Source: Adlercreutzia equolifaciens DSM 19450
GTDB taxonomy: Bacteria > Actinomycetota > Coriobacteriia > Coriobacteriales > Eggerthellaceae
Direction: 5' to 3'
NCBI RefSeq assembly: GCF_000478885.1
Contig: NC_022567.1
Span: 1,116,001 to 1,180,000 of the forward strand
Length of the DNA stretch: 64,000 nucleotides
Part shown: positions 7,649 through 16,262 of the stretch, in pieces
Position numbering within the stretch: position 1 is the stretch's first letter
Layout of the letters: each line of letters opens with the position of its first letter
The notes under the pieces: generated by a model
What the model was told of the DNA's origin: nothing
Databases searched by the model: none
The model's input: the letters and a program-made list of their open reading frames with translations, nothing else
Position numbers and translations under genes: made by a program

Positions 7649-8719
7649 GTGAGAAAGCGTTCGTTCGTTGCGGTTGCCTTTGCGGCGCTGCTCGCGGTCG
7701 GCCTGTTCGGCCTGGCCGGATGCACTGGATCGGGCACCTACCAGCCGGAGCTGAAGTCCGCCGAGGTGGCGCCCCCGGTCATCGGCGAGGAGGGCACCCT
7801 GCGCGTGGGCGTCAACACCGAGAACCCGCCTCTGGCCGGCATGGGCAGCGGCAAGATCATCGGCATCGACGTGGACATCGCCGCGGCTCTCGCCGACGAG
7901 CTGGGGCTGAAGCTGTCGGTGGTGGATGTGGGCAGCGATCCGGCCGGGGCGCTCGCCAACGGCACGGTGGACGTGGTGCTCGGCATCGACGACTCCGCGA
8001 GCGACGGCGATTTCTGGCGCTCGGCCTCCTACCTGCCCACGGGCATCGCCCTGTTCGCGCTGAGCCCCGACGCGGGCATTCCCACGCAGGACTCCGGTGC
8101 CACCTTCGCTGCCCAGGTCTCCTCGAAGAGCGCCTGGGCCGTCTCCAACGGGTTCGGCGAGTCCAACCTCACGCCCACCGACAGCCTGAAGGAGGCCTTC
8201 GAGGCACTTGAGGCCGGAAGCGTGCAGTACGTGGCCGCCGACGCCGTCATCGGCCTGTACGCGGCCCATGGCCAGGGGCTCGACGTGTCCATCGTCGCCA
8301 TGCTCATGTCGCCGACCGGCTATTGCATGGGCGTCTCCAACGAGAACGTCGATTTGCAGACGGCCGCCGGCGACGTGCTCGCGCGCCTGGTGAGCGACGG
8401 CACCATCAACGTCATCGAGCGCAAGTGGCTCGGCACCACCGTGGCCCTGGGCGATCTTACCGTCGTCAGCGATCTGACCGCCTCCGCCGCCGACGCCGTC
8501 ACGGGTTCCGATAGCGAGGACACGGGTGATTCGGGCGACACGGGCTCCAGTGATTCCGGTGACTCGGGCGACACAGGTTCCGAGGACGCCGGTTCCGGCG
8601 ACTCGTCGGACGGCTCCGATGAGTCCAGCGATACCGGCAGCGGCGACGACTCTGGCAGCGAGGACTCCGGCGATGCAGGCGACTCCGGCAGTTCCGGCGA
8701 CGAGGACGCGACCGAATAA
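7649..8719 (+). CDS. Solute-binding lipoprotein (SBP family 3) with Asp/Ser/Gly-rich tail
   Basis: The 356-residue protein begins with a lipoprotein signal peptide whose lipobox LAGC places the lipidated Cys at residue 25. Residues about 45-285 form a periplasmic amino-acid-type binding domain (TLRVGVNTENPPLAG, GIDVDIAAALADELGLKL, NGTVDVVLGIDD). The last 65 residues are a low-complexity acidic tail of repeated SGD, DSGD and SSDTGS units without hydrophobic residues. Family members normally deliver amino acids to an ABC permease and ATPase, but neither gene is adjacent, so it may serve a distant transporter or act as a sensor. The GTG start follows GGAGG by 4 bases. Confidence 0.8.
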   Translation: MRKRSFVAVAFAALLAVGLFGLAGCTGSGTYQPELKSAEVAPPVIGEEGTLRVGVNTENPPLAGMGSGKIIGIDVDIAAALADELGLKLSVVDVGSDPAGALANGTVDVVLGIDDSASDGDFWRSASYLPTGIALFALSPDAGIPTQDSGATFAAQVSSKSAWAVSNGFGESNLTPTDSLKEAFEALEAGSVQYVAADAVIGLYAAHGQGLDVSIVAMLMSPTGYCMGVSNENVDLQTAAGDVLARLVSDGTINVIERKWLGTTVALGDLTVVSDLTASAADAVTGSDSEDTGDSGDTGSSDSGDSGDTGSEDAGSGDSSDGSDESSDTGSGDDSGSEDSGDAGDSGSSGDEDATE

Positions 8720-8745
8720 CGATCCGCCTCATCCTCTCAACACAA

Positions 8746-8779
8746 AAGCGGTCCGACGGCAAGTTCCGTCGGACCGCTT
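8746..8779. terminator. Bidirectional hairpin terminator
   Basis: Perfect 14-base arms (AAGCGGTCCGACGG and its complement) flank a 6-base loop. It separates the convergent lipoprotein and SufB/D-like genes, with A-rich sequence on one side and weak T-richness on the other, so it probably ends both transcripts. Confidence 0.75.
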
Positions 8780-8810
8780 GCTTTACGGGCTTGTCGAGTT
8801 TAGCTGGAGC

Positions 8811-9740
8811 CTAGCTCAGGAAGTCGTCCAGGATCTCGGCTTCGGCCTCTTCCTCGGTGAGGCCCAGCGTCATGAGCTTCACGATCTGGTCGCCGGCGAT
8901 CTTGCCGATGGCGGCCTCGTGCACGAGCATGGCGTCCTCGCTGGCGGCCTCAATGCCGGGGATAGCCTTCACCTTGGCGTTGCCCATGATGATGGCGTCG
9001 CACTGCACGTGTCCGCGGCAGGCGCACTCACCGATGACGAGCGGGTTGAACACCTGCACAGAGTCGTCCTGGGCCACCGAGCGGGAGATCACCTGCACGG
9101 AAGAGCCCTCGCCCTTCAATTCCACTTTCATGTTGGAAATGGCGGTCTGGCTGCCGTGGGTGAGCAGCTTCTCGGTGAGCACGAGCTTGGCGTTCGCGCC
9201 CAGCTCGGCGTTCGTGTCGCGCACCGTGCTCGTCACGCCGCGCAGCTGCACCATCTCCATCTCGCAGGAGGAGCCCTCCTCCATGTACACGTTGGTGGTG
9301 GGGTTCAGGATGCGCTCGCCGGTGCCCTCGCCCTCGCCGTAGTGCTTCTCCACGTAGCGCACGCGGCTGTTCTTCCCCAGGTAGAAGCTGTGGATGCCGT
9401 CGTGCTCGGAGGCGTCGTGGGAATCGTTGTGGATGCCGCAGCCGGCGATGATGGTGATGTCGCAGTTCTCGCCCACGTAGAAGGTGTTGTACACGACGTC
9501 CTTCAAGCCCGACTTCGTCACGATGACGGGGATGTACACCGTCTCGCCCTTGGTGCCGTCCGCGATGCGGATGTCGATGCCGGGGTTGTCGGTCTTGGTG
9601 GAAATGTCGATGTAGGCCGAGGAATGGCGCTCGACCAGCTCGCCGTCCTTGCGCACGTTGAAGGCGCCCTTCGGCATGCCGTGCATATTGGCGATCTCGG
9701 CGAGCAGGTTCTCGTCGATGGGGGAAAGATCAACGGTCAT
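8811..9740 (-). CDS. SufB/SufD-family Fe-S cluster scaffold (SmsB-like)
   Basis: The 309-residue protein is a single SufB/SufD-type beta-helix protein. The core (CDITIIAGCGIHND, then FYLGKNSRVRYVEKH, then GECACRGHVQCDAIIMGNAKV and EAAIGKIAGDQI) is the conserved SufBD region, with cysteines at 93, 101, 159, 239, 241 and 247 available for cluster binding. It is much shorter than SufB (about 480) or typical SufD (about 420) because the N-terminal region is reduced. With the adjacent ATPase it forms a two-gene unit without sufS, sufU or sufE, resembling the minimal SUF-like (SMS) systems of anaerobes. It lies 10 bp downstream of its ATPase on the same strand. Confidence 0.85.
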   Translation of the reverse strand: MTVDLSPIDENLLAEIANMHGMPKGAFNVRKDGELVERHSSAYIDISTKTDNPGIDIRIADGTKGETVYIPVIVTKSGLKDVVYNTFYVGENCDITIIAGCGIHNDSHDASEHDGIHSFYLGKNSRVRYVEKHYGEGEGTGERILNPTTNVYMEEGSSCEMEMVQLRGVTSTVRDTNAELGANAKLVLTEKLLTHGSQTAISNMKVELKGEGSSVQVISRSVAQDDSVQVFNPLVIGECACRGHVQCDAIIMGNAKVKAIPGIEAASEDAMLVHEAAIGKIAGDQIVKLMTLGLTEEEAEAEILDDFLS

Positions 9741-9750
9741 GATAGCTCCT

Positions 9751-10527
9751 CTAGCAAGTAGTGGGGATCTCGGTTAGGTGCAGCTCGGTGGGGGTGGAAA
9801 GCGGGCAGCCGTGATCGTCCAGGCTGCGGGCCGCGAACCCGAGCCGCGGCATGAGCTCGGCCGGCGTGCCCGTCTCGGCCACCTGGCCGTCGCGCAGAAG
9901 CACGATCTCGTCGGCCAGCGAGATGATGCGCTCCTGGTGCGAGATGATGACGATGGAGCGCCCGTCGCGGGCCTCGTGGATGTCGCGGAACGTCTCGGTG
10001 AGGCGGTCGAAGCTCCACAGGTCGATGCCGGCCTCGGGCTCGTCGTAGATGGCCAGCTTCGGGTCGCGGGCTAAAATGGTGGCGATCTCGATGCGCTTCA
10101 CCTCGCCGCCCGACAGCGACTTGTCCACCTCGCGGGTGAGGTAGCTCGCCGAGCACAGGCCCACCTTCGAGAGGTACTCGTTGCAGGCGAGCATGGGCAG
10201 CTTCTTGCCGGCGGCGATATCGAGCAGCTTCTTCACCTTCATGCCGCGGAAGCGGGCCGGCTGCTGGAAGCCGTAGCCGATGCCGAGGCGGGCGCGCTCG
10301 GTGATGGATTTGTCCGTGATGTCCTCGCCGTTGAAGAGGATCTGGCCGCTCGTGGGCTCCTCGATGCCCATGATGAGCTTGGCGAGCGTGGACTTGCCGC
10401 CGCCGTTGGGGCCGGTGATGACCGTGAAACGGTCGTCGGGGATGGTCAGGGAGAGATTGTCGATGATGCGCTTGGTGCCCCCGTCGTCGGCCGGCACCTC
10501 GAACACCAGGTTCTTAAGTTCGAGCAT
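9751..10527 (-). CDS. sufC: SufC/SmsC-type ATPase for Fe-S cluster assembly
   Basis: The 258-residue soluble ABC ATPase has a Walker A GPNGGGKST at 39-47, the Q-loop FQQPARFRGMKVKKLL typical of SufC, the signature LSGGEVKR at 138-145 and Walker B LAIYDEPEAGID at 158-169, followed by a conserved IIISHQERI switch. SufC powers assembly on the SufB/D scaffold. About 40 residues follow the core and end with two cysteines near the C-terminus, longer than most SufC. It is the first gene of the two-gene unit; the 216-base gap before the divergent M16C peptidase must hold its promoter. Confidence 0.9.
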   Translation of the reverse strand: MLELKNLVFEVPADDGGTKRIIDNLSLTIPDDRFTVITGPNGGGKSTLAKLIMGIEEPTSGQILFNGEDITDKSITERARLGIGYGFQQPARFRGMKVKKLLDIAAGKKLPMLACNEYLSKVGLCSASYLTREVDKSLSGGEVKRIEIATILARDPKLAIYDEPEAGIDLWSFDRLTETFRDIHEARDGRSIVIISHQERIISLADEIVLLRDGQVAETGTPAELMPRLGFAARSLDDHGCPLSTPTELHLTEIPTTC

Positions 10528-10743
10528 GGGATACTCCGTATCTGTCTCGTCTCGTCTAGATAGTTCGGGGCTGATTATAGCGAAAATTCCCCCGTCGCGG
10601 AGAAATCATAACGACACCATATTGGTTGGAAACGGCGACGCGCGGACGGGTAGAATACTCACGAACACTCCGTTGCTCCGCGCCGGGCCGTCAGAGCCGG
10701 TCGCGGGGCCCTTCGCAGGAACGCTTCGAAAGGAAGACAGACC

Positions 10744-13659
10744 ATGACCGATTTGGAACAGGTGGCCGCCTCCCACGGCTTTACCGCCGTGAAAAGCGAG
10801 CCGGTGAGCGAGGTGGAGGGCACGGTGCACCTCATGCATCATACCGCCTCCGGCGCCCGCCTCATGTTCATCGAGAACGACGACGCCAACAAGGCCTTCT
10901 CCATCACCTTCAAGACTCCGGCCGCCGACGACACCGGTGTGTTCCACATTCTGGAGCACTCGGTGCTGTGCGGATCGGAGAAGTTCCCGGTGAAGGAGCC
11001 CTTTGTCAATCTGCTGAAGACCTCCATGCAGACGTTCTTAAACGCCATGACCTTCCCGGACAAGACCATGTACCCCGTGGCGTCCACCAACGAGCAGGAT
11101 CTCGTCAACCTCATGGACGTCTACCTGGACGCGGTCTTTCATCCCGACATCTACCGGCGCCCCGTCATCTTCCAGCAGGAGGGATGGCACCGCGAGCTGG
11201 AAGGGGAGGGGGAAGACGCGCGTCTTGTGGTGAACGGCGTGGTGTACAACGAGATGAAGGGCGCGCTCTCCGAGCCGGATTCCGTGCTCTACGACGGACT
11301 CTCGGCGGCGCTGTTCCCGGACACGACCTACCGCTTCGAGTCCGGCGGCACGCCGGCAGCCATCCCGACGCTCACTTACGAGGGATTCCTCGAGAACCAT
11401 CGGCGCCACTACCGTCCCGACAACGCCTACATCATCCTGTACGGCAACCTGGATGCCGACCGCTTCCTCGGCTTTCTGGACGAGCGGTACCTGGCTCCCT
11501 TGGCCGCGAAAGAGTGCGGGCCACTGGACATCAACCCCCTTGGGCTGCAGGCTCCTGTGGCCCCCGCGCCGGTGGTCGTGCCCATGGCCACCGCGCCGGA
11601 GAACGCCTGCGCCGCCGTGGGCTTCGTCATTGGGCGCGCCGCCGAGCGCGAGCGCATCGTGGCCGCCGACATTTTGATGGACGCCATCATGGGGGCCAAC
11701 GAGTCGCCCCTGAAGCGGGCGCTGCTCGACGCGGGCATCGCCGACGACGCCATCGGGTACGTGGCCGATTCCGTGGCCCAGCCCTTCGCCGTGGTGTCCC
11801 TGCGGGGCGCCCGGCCCGGTGCCGCCGAGAAGCTGCGCGCCATCGTGGAAGCCGAGGCCCGGCGCCTTGCCGAGGGAGGGCTCGACCGCGAGCTGGTGCG
11901 GGCGGCCCTCTCCCATGCCGAGTTCGTCATGCGCGAGCGCAATTTCGGCTACCCCGACGGCGTGGTGCTGGCCATGTCCGCCATGGCCGGATGGCTGTAC
12001 GCCGACGACGACCCGGCGGCCTACCTGCGCTTCGAGGACGTCTTCGCCAGCCTGCGCGGGAAAGTGGAGGAGGGGTGCTTCGAGGCGCTTTTGCGCGAGT
12101 TGTTCCTTGACAACGACCACCGCGCCTGCGCCGAAGTGGTGCCCACGGAAAGCGACGAGGCCGCTGAGGAGGCCGAGGCGGCCGGCGAGCGCGAGGCGGC
12201 CGCCGAGCTCACCGAGGACGAGGCCGCGTTCATCCGCGAGGCCGTGCGCGCGCTGCGCGAGGCCCAGGAGGCGCCGGACGCGCCAGAGGCCCTGGAGAAG
12301 CTTCCGCAGCTTTCCCGGGCCGATATCGGCGAGGCGCCCGCCGAGGCGATGTGGGAGGTGGGGGAGTGCGGGCCCTGGCGCCTTATCCGCCATCATCTGC
12401 CCTGTCGCGGCATCGCCTACGCCTACCGCTACTTCGCCATGGACGGCCTCGCCTTCGACGAGCTGCCCTACGCCACGGTGCTGGCCTGCGTGCTCGGCAA
12501 GCTGGACACGGCCCGCCATACGGCGGCCGAGCTGGATACCCTGGTCCAGGCCCATCTGGGCAACCTCGGGTTCGCCGTGGAAGTGCACGAGAACGCCGAG
12601 GATCGCGAACGGCTGCGGCCGATGTTCGTCATGGGCTCCTCCGCCCTCGACGAGGAAGTTCCCTGGGCGGCCCGTCTGGCCGAGGAGGTGCTGCGCGAGA
12701 CCGACTTCACCGATACCGAGCGCATCCGCGACATCCTGGGCCAGCGGCGCATCGCCATGGAGCAGGCTTTCGCCTCGGCCGGCCACAGCGCCGCCATGGC
12801 GCGGGTCGCCTCCTACTACTTGCCGGCCGGGGTGGTGCGCGAGGCACTCTCCGGCGTCGGCTTCTACCGCTTCTTGAAGGAGCTGCTCGCGCACTTTGAC
12901 GAGCGGGCCGGCGAGCTTACCGCGAAGCTGGCCGACCTGGCGGCGCGCCTGTTCACCGACAGCGGCTGCACGCTTTCCTTCGGCGGCAGCGAGGAGGCTC
13001 TGGACGCCTATCGGGAAGCCTCGGCGCCTTTCGGCGGCGTGGCGGGCGCGCGGGTGCTCACGGTGCCGGCCCCCGAGGACAAGCACGAGGCCTTCGTCGT
13101 GGCGAGCGACGTCACCTACACCGCCTGCGGCTGGGACCGCCGTCTGCTCGGCGAGCCCTATGGCGGTACGTGGCTTTTGGCCTCGCGCATCCTGTCCTAC
13201 GATTTTCTGTGGACGGAGGTGCGCGTGAAGGGGGGCGCCTACGGGGCCGGCTTCCAGACGACGCGGTCGGGATCGAGCCGCTTCTACTCCTACCGCGATC
13301 CGCGCATCGACGAGACCGTCGAGCGCTTCCGCACCGCCGGCGACTGGCTCGCCGGCGTCTTTAGCCCCACAGAGTCTGAGATGGACGGCTACGTGGTCTC
13401 CACGGTGGCCTCGCTGGACGCGCCGGCCAAGGCCCGCGAGCTTCTGCGCCGCCAGGACGGCCTGTACTTCTCCGGAGCCACCTTGGCGGACCGGGCCCGG
13501 GTGCGCGAGGAGGTGCGCGCGGCCCGCACGGAGGACGTGCGCGCCCTCGCCCCGTCGGTGGACGCCATCGCCGGCGCGGGATGCGTGTGCGCCTTCGGCA
13601 ACGGCGAGGTCATCCGCGCCAGCGGCGAGGACTTCAACGTCGTCGATCTTCTGGCCTAG
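10744..13659 (+). CDS. M16C family zinc metallopeptidase (presequence protease type)
   Basis: The 971-residue protein is a full-length M16C peptidase built from two pseudo-symmetric halves. The inverted zinc motif HILEH is at 68-72, followed by SVLCGSEKFPVKEPF as in eukaryotic PreP and bacterial homologues; the region NAMTFPDKTMYPVAS is also conserved. The second half contains the substrate-closing segments (GGAYGAGFQT and YRDPRIDETVERF). These enzymes degrade unfolded peptides inside an enclosed chamber. An acidic Ala/Glu-rich linker at about 465-510 joins the halves. The start ATG follows GAAAGGA. It is a single gene divergent from the Fe-S assembly pair. Confidence 0.9.
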   Translation: MTDLEQVAASHGFTAVKSEPVSEVEGTVHLMHHTASGARLMFIENDDANKAFSITFKTPAADDTGVFHILEHSVLCGSEKFPVKEPFVNLLKTSMQTFLNAMTFPDKTMYPVASTNEQDLVNLMDVYLDAVFHPDIYRRPVIFQQEGWHRELEGEGEDARLVVNGVVYNEMKGALSEPDSVLYDGLSAALFPDTTYRFESGGTPAAIPTLTYEGFLENHRRHYRPDNAYIILYGNLDADRFLGFLDERYLAPLAAKECGPLDINPLGLQAPVAPAPVVVPMATAPENACAAVGFVIGRAAERERIVAADILMDAIMGANESPLKRALLDAGIADDAIGYVADSVAQPFAVVSLRGARPGAAEKLRAIVEAEARRLAEGGLDRELVRAALSHAEFVMRERNFGYPDGVVLAMSAMAGWLYADDDPAAYLRFEDVFASLRGKVEEGCFEALLRELFLDNDHRACAEVVPTESDEAAEEAEAAGEREAAAELTEDEAAFIREAVRALREAQEAPDAPEALEKLPQLSRADIGEAPAEAMWEVGECGPWRLIRHHLPCRGIAYAYRYFAMDGLAFDELPYATVLACVLGKLDTARHTAAELDTLVQAHLGNLGFAVEVHENAEDRERLRPMFVMGSSALDEEVPWAARLAEEVLRETDFTDTERIRDILGQRRIAMEQAFASAGHSAAMARVASYYLPAGVVREALSGVGFYRFLKELLAHFDERAGELTAKLADLAARLFTDSGCTLSFGGSEEALDAYREASAPFGGVAGARVLTVPAPEDKHEAFVVASDVTYTACGWDRRLLGEPYGGTWLLASRILSYDFLWTEVRVKGGAYGAGFQTTRSGSSRFYSYRDPRIDETVERFRTAGDWLAGVFSPTESEMDGYVVSTVASLDAPAKARELLRRQDGLYFSGATLADRARVREEVRAARTEDVRALAPSVDAIAGAGCVCAFGNGEVIRASGEDFNVVDLLA

Positions 13660-13772
13660 GCGCGCCGAGCGCCCACGGCTCGGGCGCATCTTGGGACGGG
13701 GCGGGGGCGCCGCCTTCGCCCCGCCCGGATGCAGAACTGGTGCAGCAGCGGCGCGGGACGGCCCTCATCGGC

Positions 13773-13778
13773 TATAAT
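13773..13778 (+). promoter_or_regulatory. -10 element TATAAT upstream of the 13.8 kb gene
   Basis: TATAAT, preceded by GGC, lies 35 bases before the ATG at 13813. No consensus -35 is visible 17 bases upstream, as for most promoters in this window. A GC-rich hairpin (GGGCGGGG/CCCCGCCC, about 13697-13730) just upstream probably terminates the M16C transcript. Confidence 0.5.
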
Positions 13779-13812
13779 GGGGCGACCCAAAGCAGAAAGG
13801 ATGCAAGCTTCC

Positions 13813-14190
13813 ATGGCGAATCCCCAGGAGTTCTCCCATATCACGGTCACGGCCGATGAGGACGATGTGGTCATCCAGGCCGGCGCCGTGGAAGAGGCGG
13901 TCGTCGAAGAGGCGCCTGCAGCGGAGGTCGACGACGCGAGGGAAGAGGATCCGGAGTCTGCCCCCGAAGACGTCTCGTCGGCGTCTGGGCGCAATGCCGA
14001 GGTTCCGGCGTCCTCCGAGACGACACCGACGACCCCGACGGCCCGCGAGAAGGCCGACGCCGCCTCCTTTCGCGAGACGACCCTCGATGACTTGGAATCG
14101 ACCCGAATGTCCACGACCCAGAAGGCCATCATCGTCGTGGCCGTGCTGGGCGTCATCGCCTTTGCGGCCTGGTATCTGCTGGCCCACTAG
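13813..14190 (+). CDS. Acidic tail-anchored membrane protein, unknown function
   Basis: The 125-residue protein has about 90 acidic, low-complexity residues rich in Glu, Asp, Ala and Thr, followed by a single C-terminal hydrophobic helix (AIIVVAVLGVIAFAAWYLLA, residues 105-124) and no signal peptide. It should be tail-anchored with the disordered domain in the cytoplasm. I chose ATG 13813 because AGAAAGG lies 12 bases upstream; ATG 13801 is too close to that site. No family recognised. It is 40 bp upstream of another single-pass protein with an acidic cytoplasmic domain, and the two probably form an operon. Confidence 0.6.
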   Translation: MANPQEFSHITVTADEDDVVIQAGAVEEAVVEEAPAAEVDDAREEDPESAPEDVSSASGRNAEVPASSETTPTTPTAREKADAASFRETTLDDLESTRMSTTQKAIIVVAVLGVIAFAAWYLLAH

Positions 14191-14229
14191 CCCCGTGAGC
14201 CTTCGAGAAGCGAGAGGAACAGCGAGCAC

Positions 14230-15495
14230 ATGGTGAGAAGAAGCAAGCGCAACCGCGATGTCAGCGCCGACGACGGCAACGCCATGGGCCTGACGGAGGC
14301 CTTCCACCCCGTATCGGCGGACGGCTTCACCACGGCCATGCCCCCCATGGGCGAGGGCGACGGCTCCATCATCGAGGAGGATGTCGTCGTCGACGAGGAG
14401 GGCGTCTTCGAAGAGGTGGACTTGGGCGATGGGGAAGCGCTCGACGACGAGGGCCTGCCCGCCGGCGAGTCGTTTCCCGATGAGGCGGTCTTCGAGGACT
14501 TCTACGCCGGTCGTCCGCTGGATGCCGACGGCGCCGATGCCGCGGACGCATCGCCCGTGCCCGACGCCGTGCCCCTCGGCGTGGTGACGGCCGATGCGGC
14601 GCCAACCAAGCCTGCGAGTAAGGCCGCCCATGGCGCGAAGAAGGCCGACGGCGCCTCGCGCGGGCGTCATGCCAAGCACGCGAGCGAGATGAACGAGAAG
14701 ACCCGAAAGAAGGCGGAGCTGCCCGAGTACATGCGCAAGTCGCGCCGTATGCGCCGCATTCTTATCGTGGTCATCATCCTGCTCGTGCTCATTCTGGCCG
14801 CCATGGTCTACTTCGGCGTTCAGCTGTACAAGGAGGCCTCCTCCAGTGCGGTGCAGCAGGCGCTCTCCTCGGAGCAGGAGGTCGCCGCCATCGCCTCCGA
14901 GGACGCGACGGACTCCGCCGATGCCGCCAAGGTGACGACGGTGCCCGACCTGGTGAGCTTGCTGGGCCACACCCAGCAGGAGGCCATCGACATCCTGCAG
15001 CACGGCGCCACGGCCGCCGAGCCCCGGGCGGTGAACGAGGAGGGCAACCCCATCAAGAGCGAGGTGCGCGTCGCGCTCACCGCCGAGCCGGCCGACAGCC
15101 GTACGGGCACGCCCACGGTGTATTTGGGACTCGACGCCGACGGCAAGATCATTCAGGCGGGCTATTCCACGTCCACCAGCTCGCTCGGCTACGGCTCCCT
15201 CAGCTTCGCCGATGCCGTGCGCACCGAGCACATCATCGAGAAGACCCTGGCCGAGGCCGGCGTGTCGGTGCCCGAGGGCGCCGTGGAGCTGCCCGAGGAC
15301 GCGGAGTCCTACACCTCCTTCGACACCGACGGCACGACCCGCACCAAGGAGTACTGTTCCTTCAACGGCGAGGTGGACATCGACGGTGCGCCCCATGCCT
15401 GGTCGGCGGTGCTCTCTTACGACTACTCCATGGCCAACGCCTCCGACAACCTGGCCGACACCGTGAGGACGATCTTCATATATGTAAACTCCTAG
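14230..15495 (+). CDS. Single-pass membrane protein with acidic cytoplasmic region and extracellular domain
   Basis: The 421-residue protein has an acidic disordered N-terminal region (about 20-125), a basic stretch (135-175), one transmembrane helix (ILIVVIILLVLILAAMVYFG, 177-196) and about 220 external residues. The external part begins with a PDLVSLLGHTQQEAIDILQHG segment that looks like a PASTA-type or similar ligand-binding unit, then a beta-rich domain (YLGLDADGKIIQAGYSTST). Topology is inferred from the positive-inside rule. The family is not recognised. It follows the tail-anchored protein by 39 bp and precedes the infC leader. Confidence 0.6.
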   Translation: MVRRSKRNRDVSADDGNAMGLTEAFHPVSADGFTTAMPPMGEGDGSIIEEDVVVDEEGVFEEVDLGDGEALDDEGLPAGESFPDEAVFEDFYAGRPLDADGADAADASPVPDAVPLGVVTADAAPTKPASKAAHGAKKADGASRGRHAKHASEMNEKTRKKAELPEYMRKSRRMRRILIVVIILLVLILAAMVYFGVQLYKEASSSAVQQALSSEQEVAAIASEDATDSADAAKVTTVPDLVSLLGHTQQEAIDILQHGATAAEPRAVNEEGNPIKSEVRVALTAEPADSRTGTPTVYLGLDADGKIIQAGYSTSTSSLGYGSLSFADAVRTEHIIEKTLAEAGVSVPEGAVELPEDAESYTSFDTDGTTRTKEYCSFNGEVDIDGAPHAWSAVLSYDYSMANASDNLADTVRTIFIYVNS

Positions 15496-15632
15496 AATTT
15501 CCCTTGCGTGGGAGCGACGGCAACGCTATACTAGGCAAGCTGTCAATCAAGCGAGGGCGAAAGCTCTCCACCTGGTTCGGCGCCTTCCGAGGTTGCTGAT
15601 GGGTACCCGCAGATAGAAACTTTGCGTGTAAG

Positions 15633-15666
15633 CCCGCCGTGCGCCTCGTTGGCCCGGCGGGTTTTT
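15633..15666 (+). terminator. Terminator-like hairpin in the infC leader (possible attenuator)
   Basis: CCCGCCG pairs with CGGCGGG across a 15-base loop and is followed directly by TTTTT. It lies 33 bases before the infC start, within a leader that begins after a TATACT -10 at about 15528. In many bacteria the infC-rpmI-rplT operon is controlled by attenuation through L20 or IF3 in this position. It could alternatively be the terminator of the upstream membrane-protein operon. Confidence 0.5.
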
Positions 15667-15698
15667 ATGTGTGAGAACACGAAAGGGAGGTGAGCGCG

Positions 15699-16262
15699 AT
15701 AGCTGCTCAAGAGCCCCGGCTCAACGATGAGATCACCACGCGCGAGTGCCGTCTCATCGATTTCGACGGGAACCAGATGGGCGTGTATCCCACGCACCAG
15801 GCCCAGCAGATCGCTGACGACATGAATCTCGATCTGGTGGAGATCGCTCCGAACGCCACGCCGCCCGTGTGCCGCATCATGGACTACGGGAAGTTCAAGT
15901 ACGACCAGGCCATCAAGGCCAAGCAGGCTCGTAAGAACCAGAACAAGATCGAGGTCAAGGAGATGAAGTTCCGGCCGAAGATCGACGTGGGCGACTACAC
16001 CACCAAGAAGAAGCACGTGCTGCGCTTTTTGGAGGCCGGCAACAAGGTGAAGATCACCATCATGTTCCGCGGCCGCGAGATGGCCCATCCCGAGCAGGGC
16101 CTCTCCATTCTCGAGCGATTGGCCGACGACCTGAAGGACGTTGCCGTCATCGAGAACCAGCCGAAGATGGAGGGGCGCAACATGCACATGCTCATCGCGC
16201 CTCTGCCCGCGACTGCGAAAAAGAAAAAGGATTCCAAGAACGACGAAGGAAAGGACAACTAA
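15699..16262 (+). CDS. infC: Translation initiation factor IF-3
   Basis: The 187-residue protein has the IF3 N-domain (RLNDEITTRECRLIDFDG), the linker (CRIMDYGKFKYDQAIKAKQ) and the C-domain (KMKFRPKIDVGDYTTKKKH-type segment, KVKITIMFRGREM). IF3 keeps 30S subunits free and checks start codons. The likely start is AUA at 15699: GGGAGGTG lies 6 bases before it, whereas the in-frame GTG at 15690 overlaps that same Shine-Dalgarno. infC genes in other bacteria also use AUU or AUA starts, which IF3 itself discriminates against, giving autoregulation. The C-terminus has a lysine-rich tail. It overlaps rpmI by one base. Confidence 0.93.
   Translation: MAAQEPRLNDEITTRECRLIDFDGNQMGVYPTHQAQQIADDMNLDLVEIAPNATPPVCRIMDYGKFKYDQAIKAKQARKNQNKIEVKEMKFRPKIDVGDYTTKKKHVLRFLEAGNKVKITIMFRGREMAHPEQGLSILERLADDLKDVAVIENQPKMEGRNMHMLIAPLPATAKKKKDSKNDEGKDN

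Noticed and set aside
10626..12110. Arg-rich + frame overlapping the peptidase gene
   Set aside because: Arg/Gly/Pro-rich shadow frame with no motif or proper start context.
11038..13689. An 883-codon open frame antisense to the M16C peptidase
   Set aside because: Same reason: composition typical of antisense frames in high-G+C DNA, no domains, while the + frame has complete M16C motifs.
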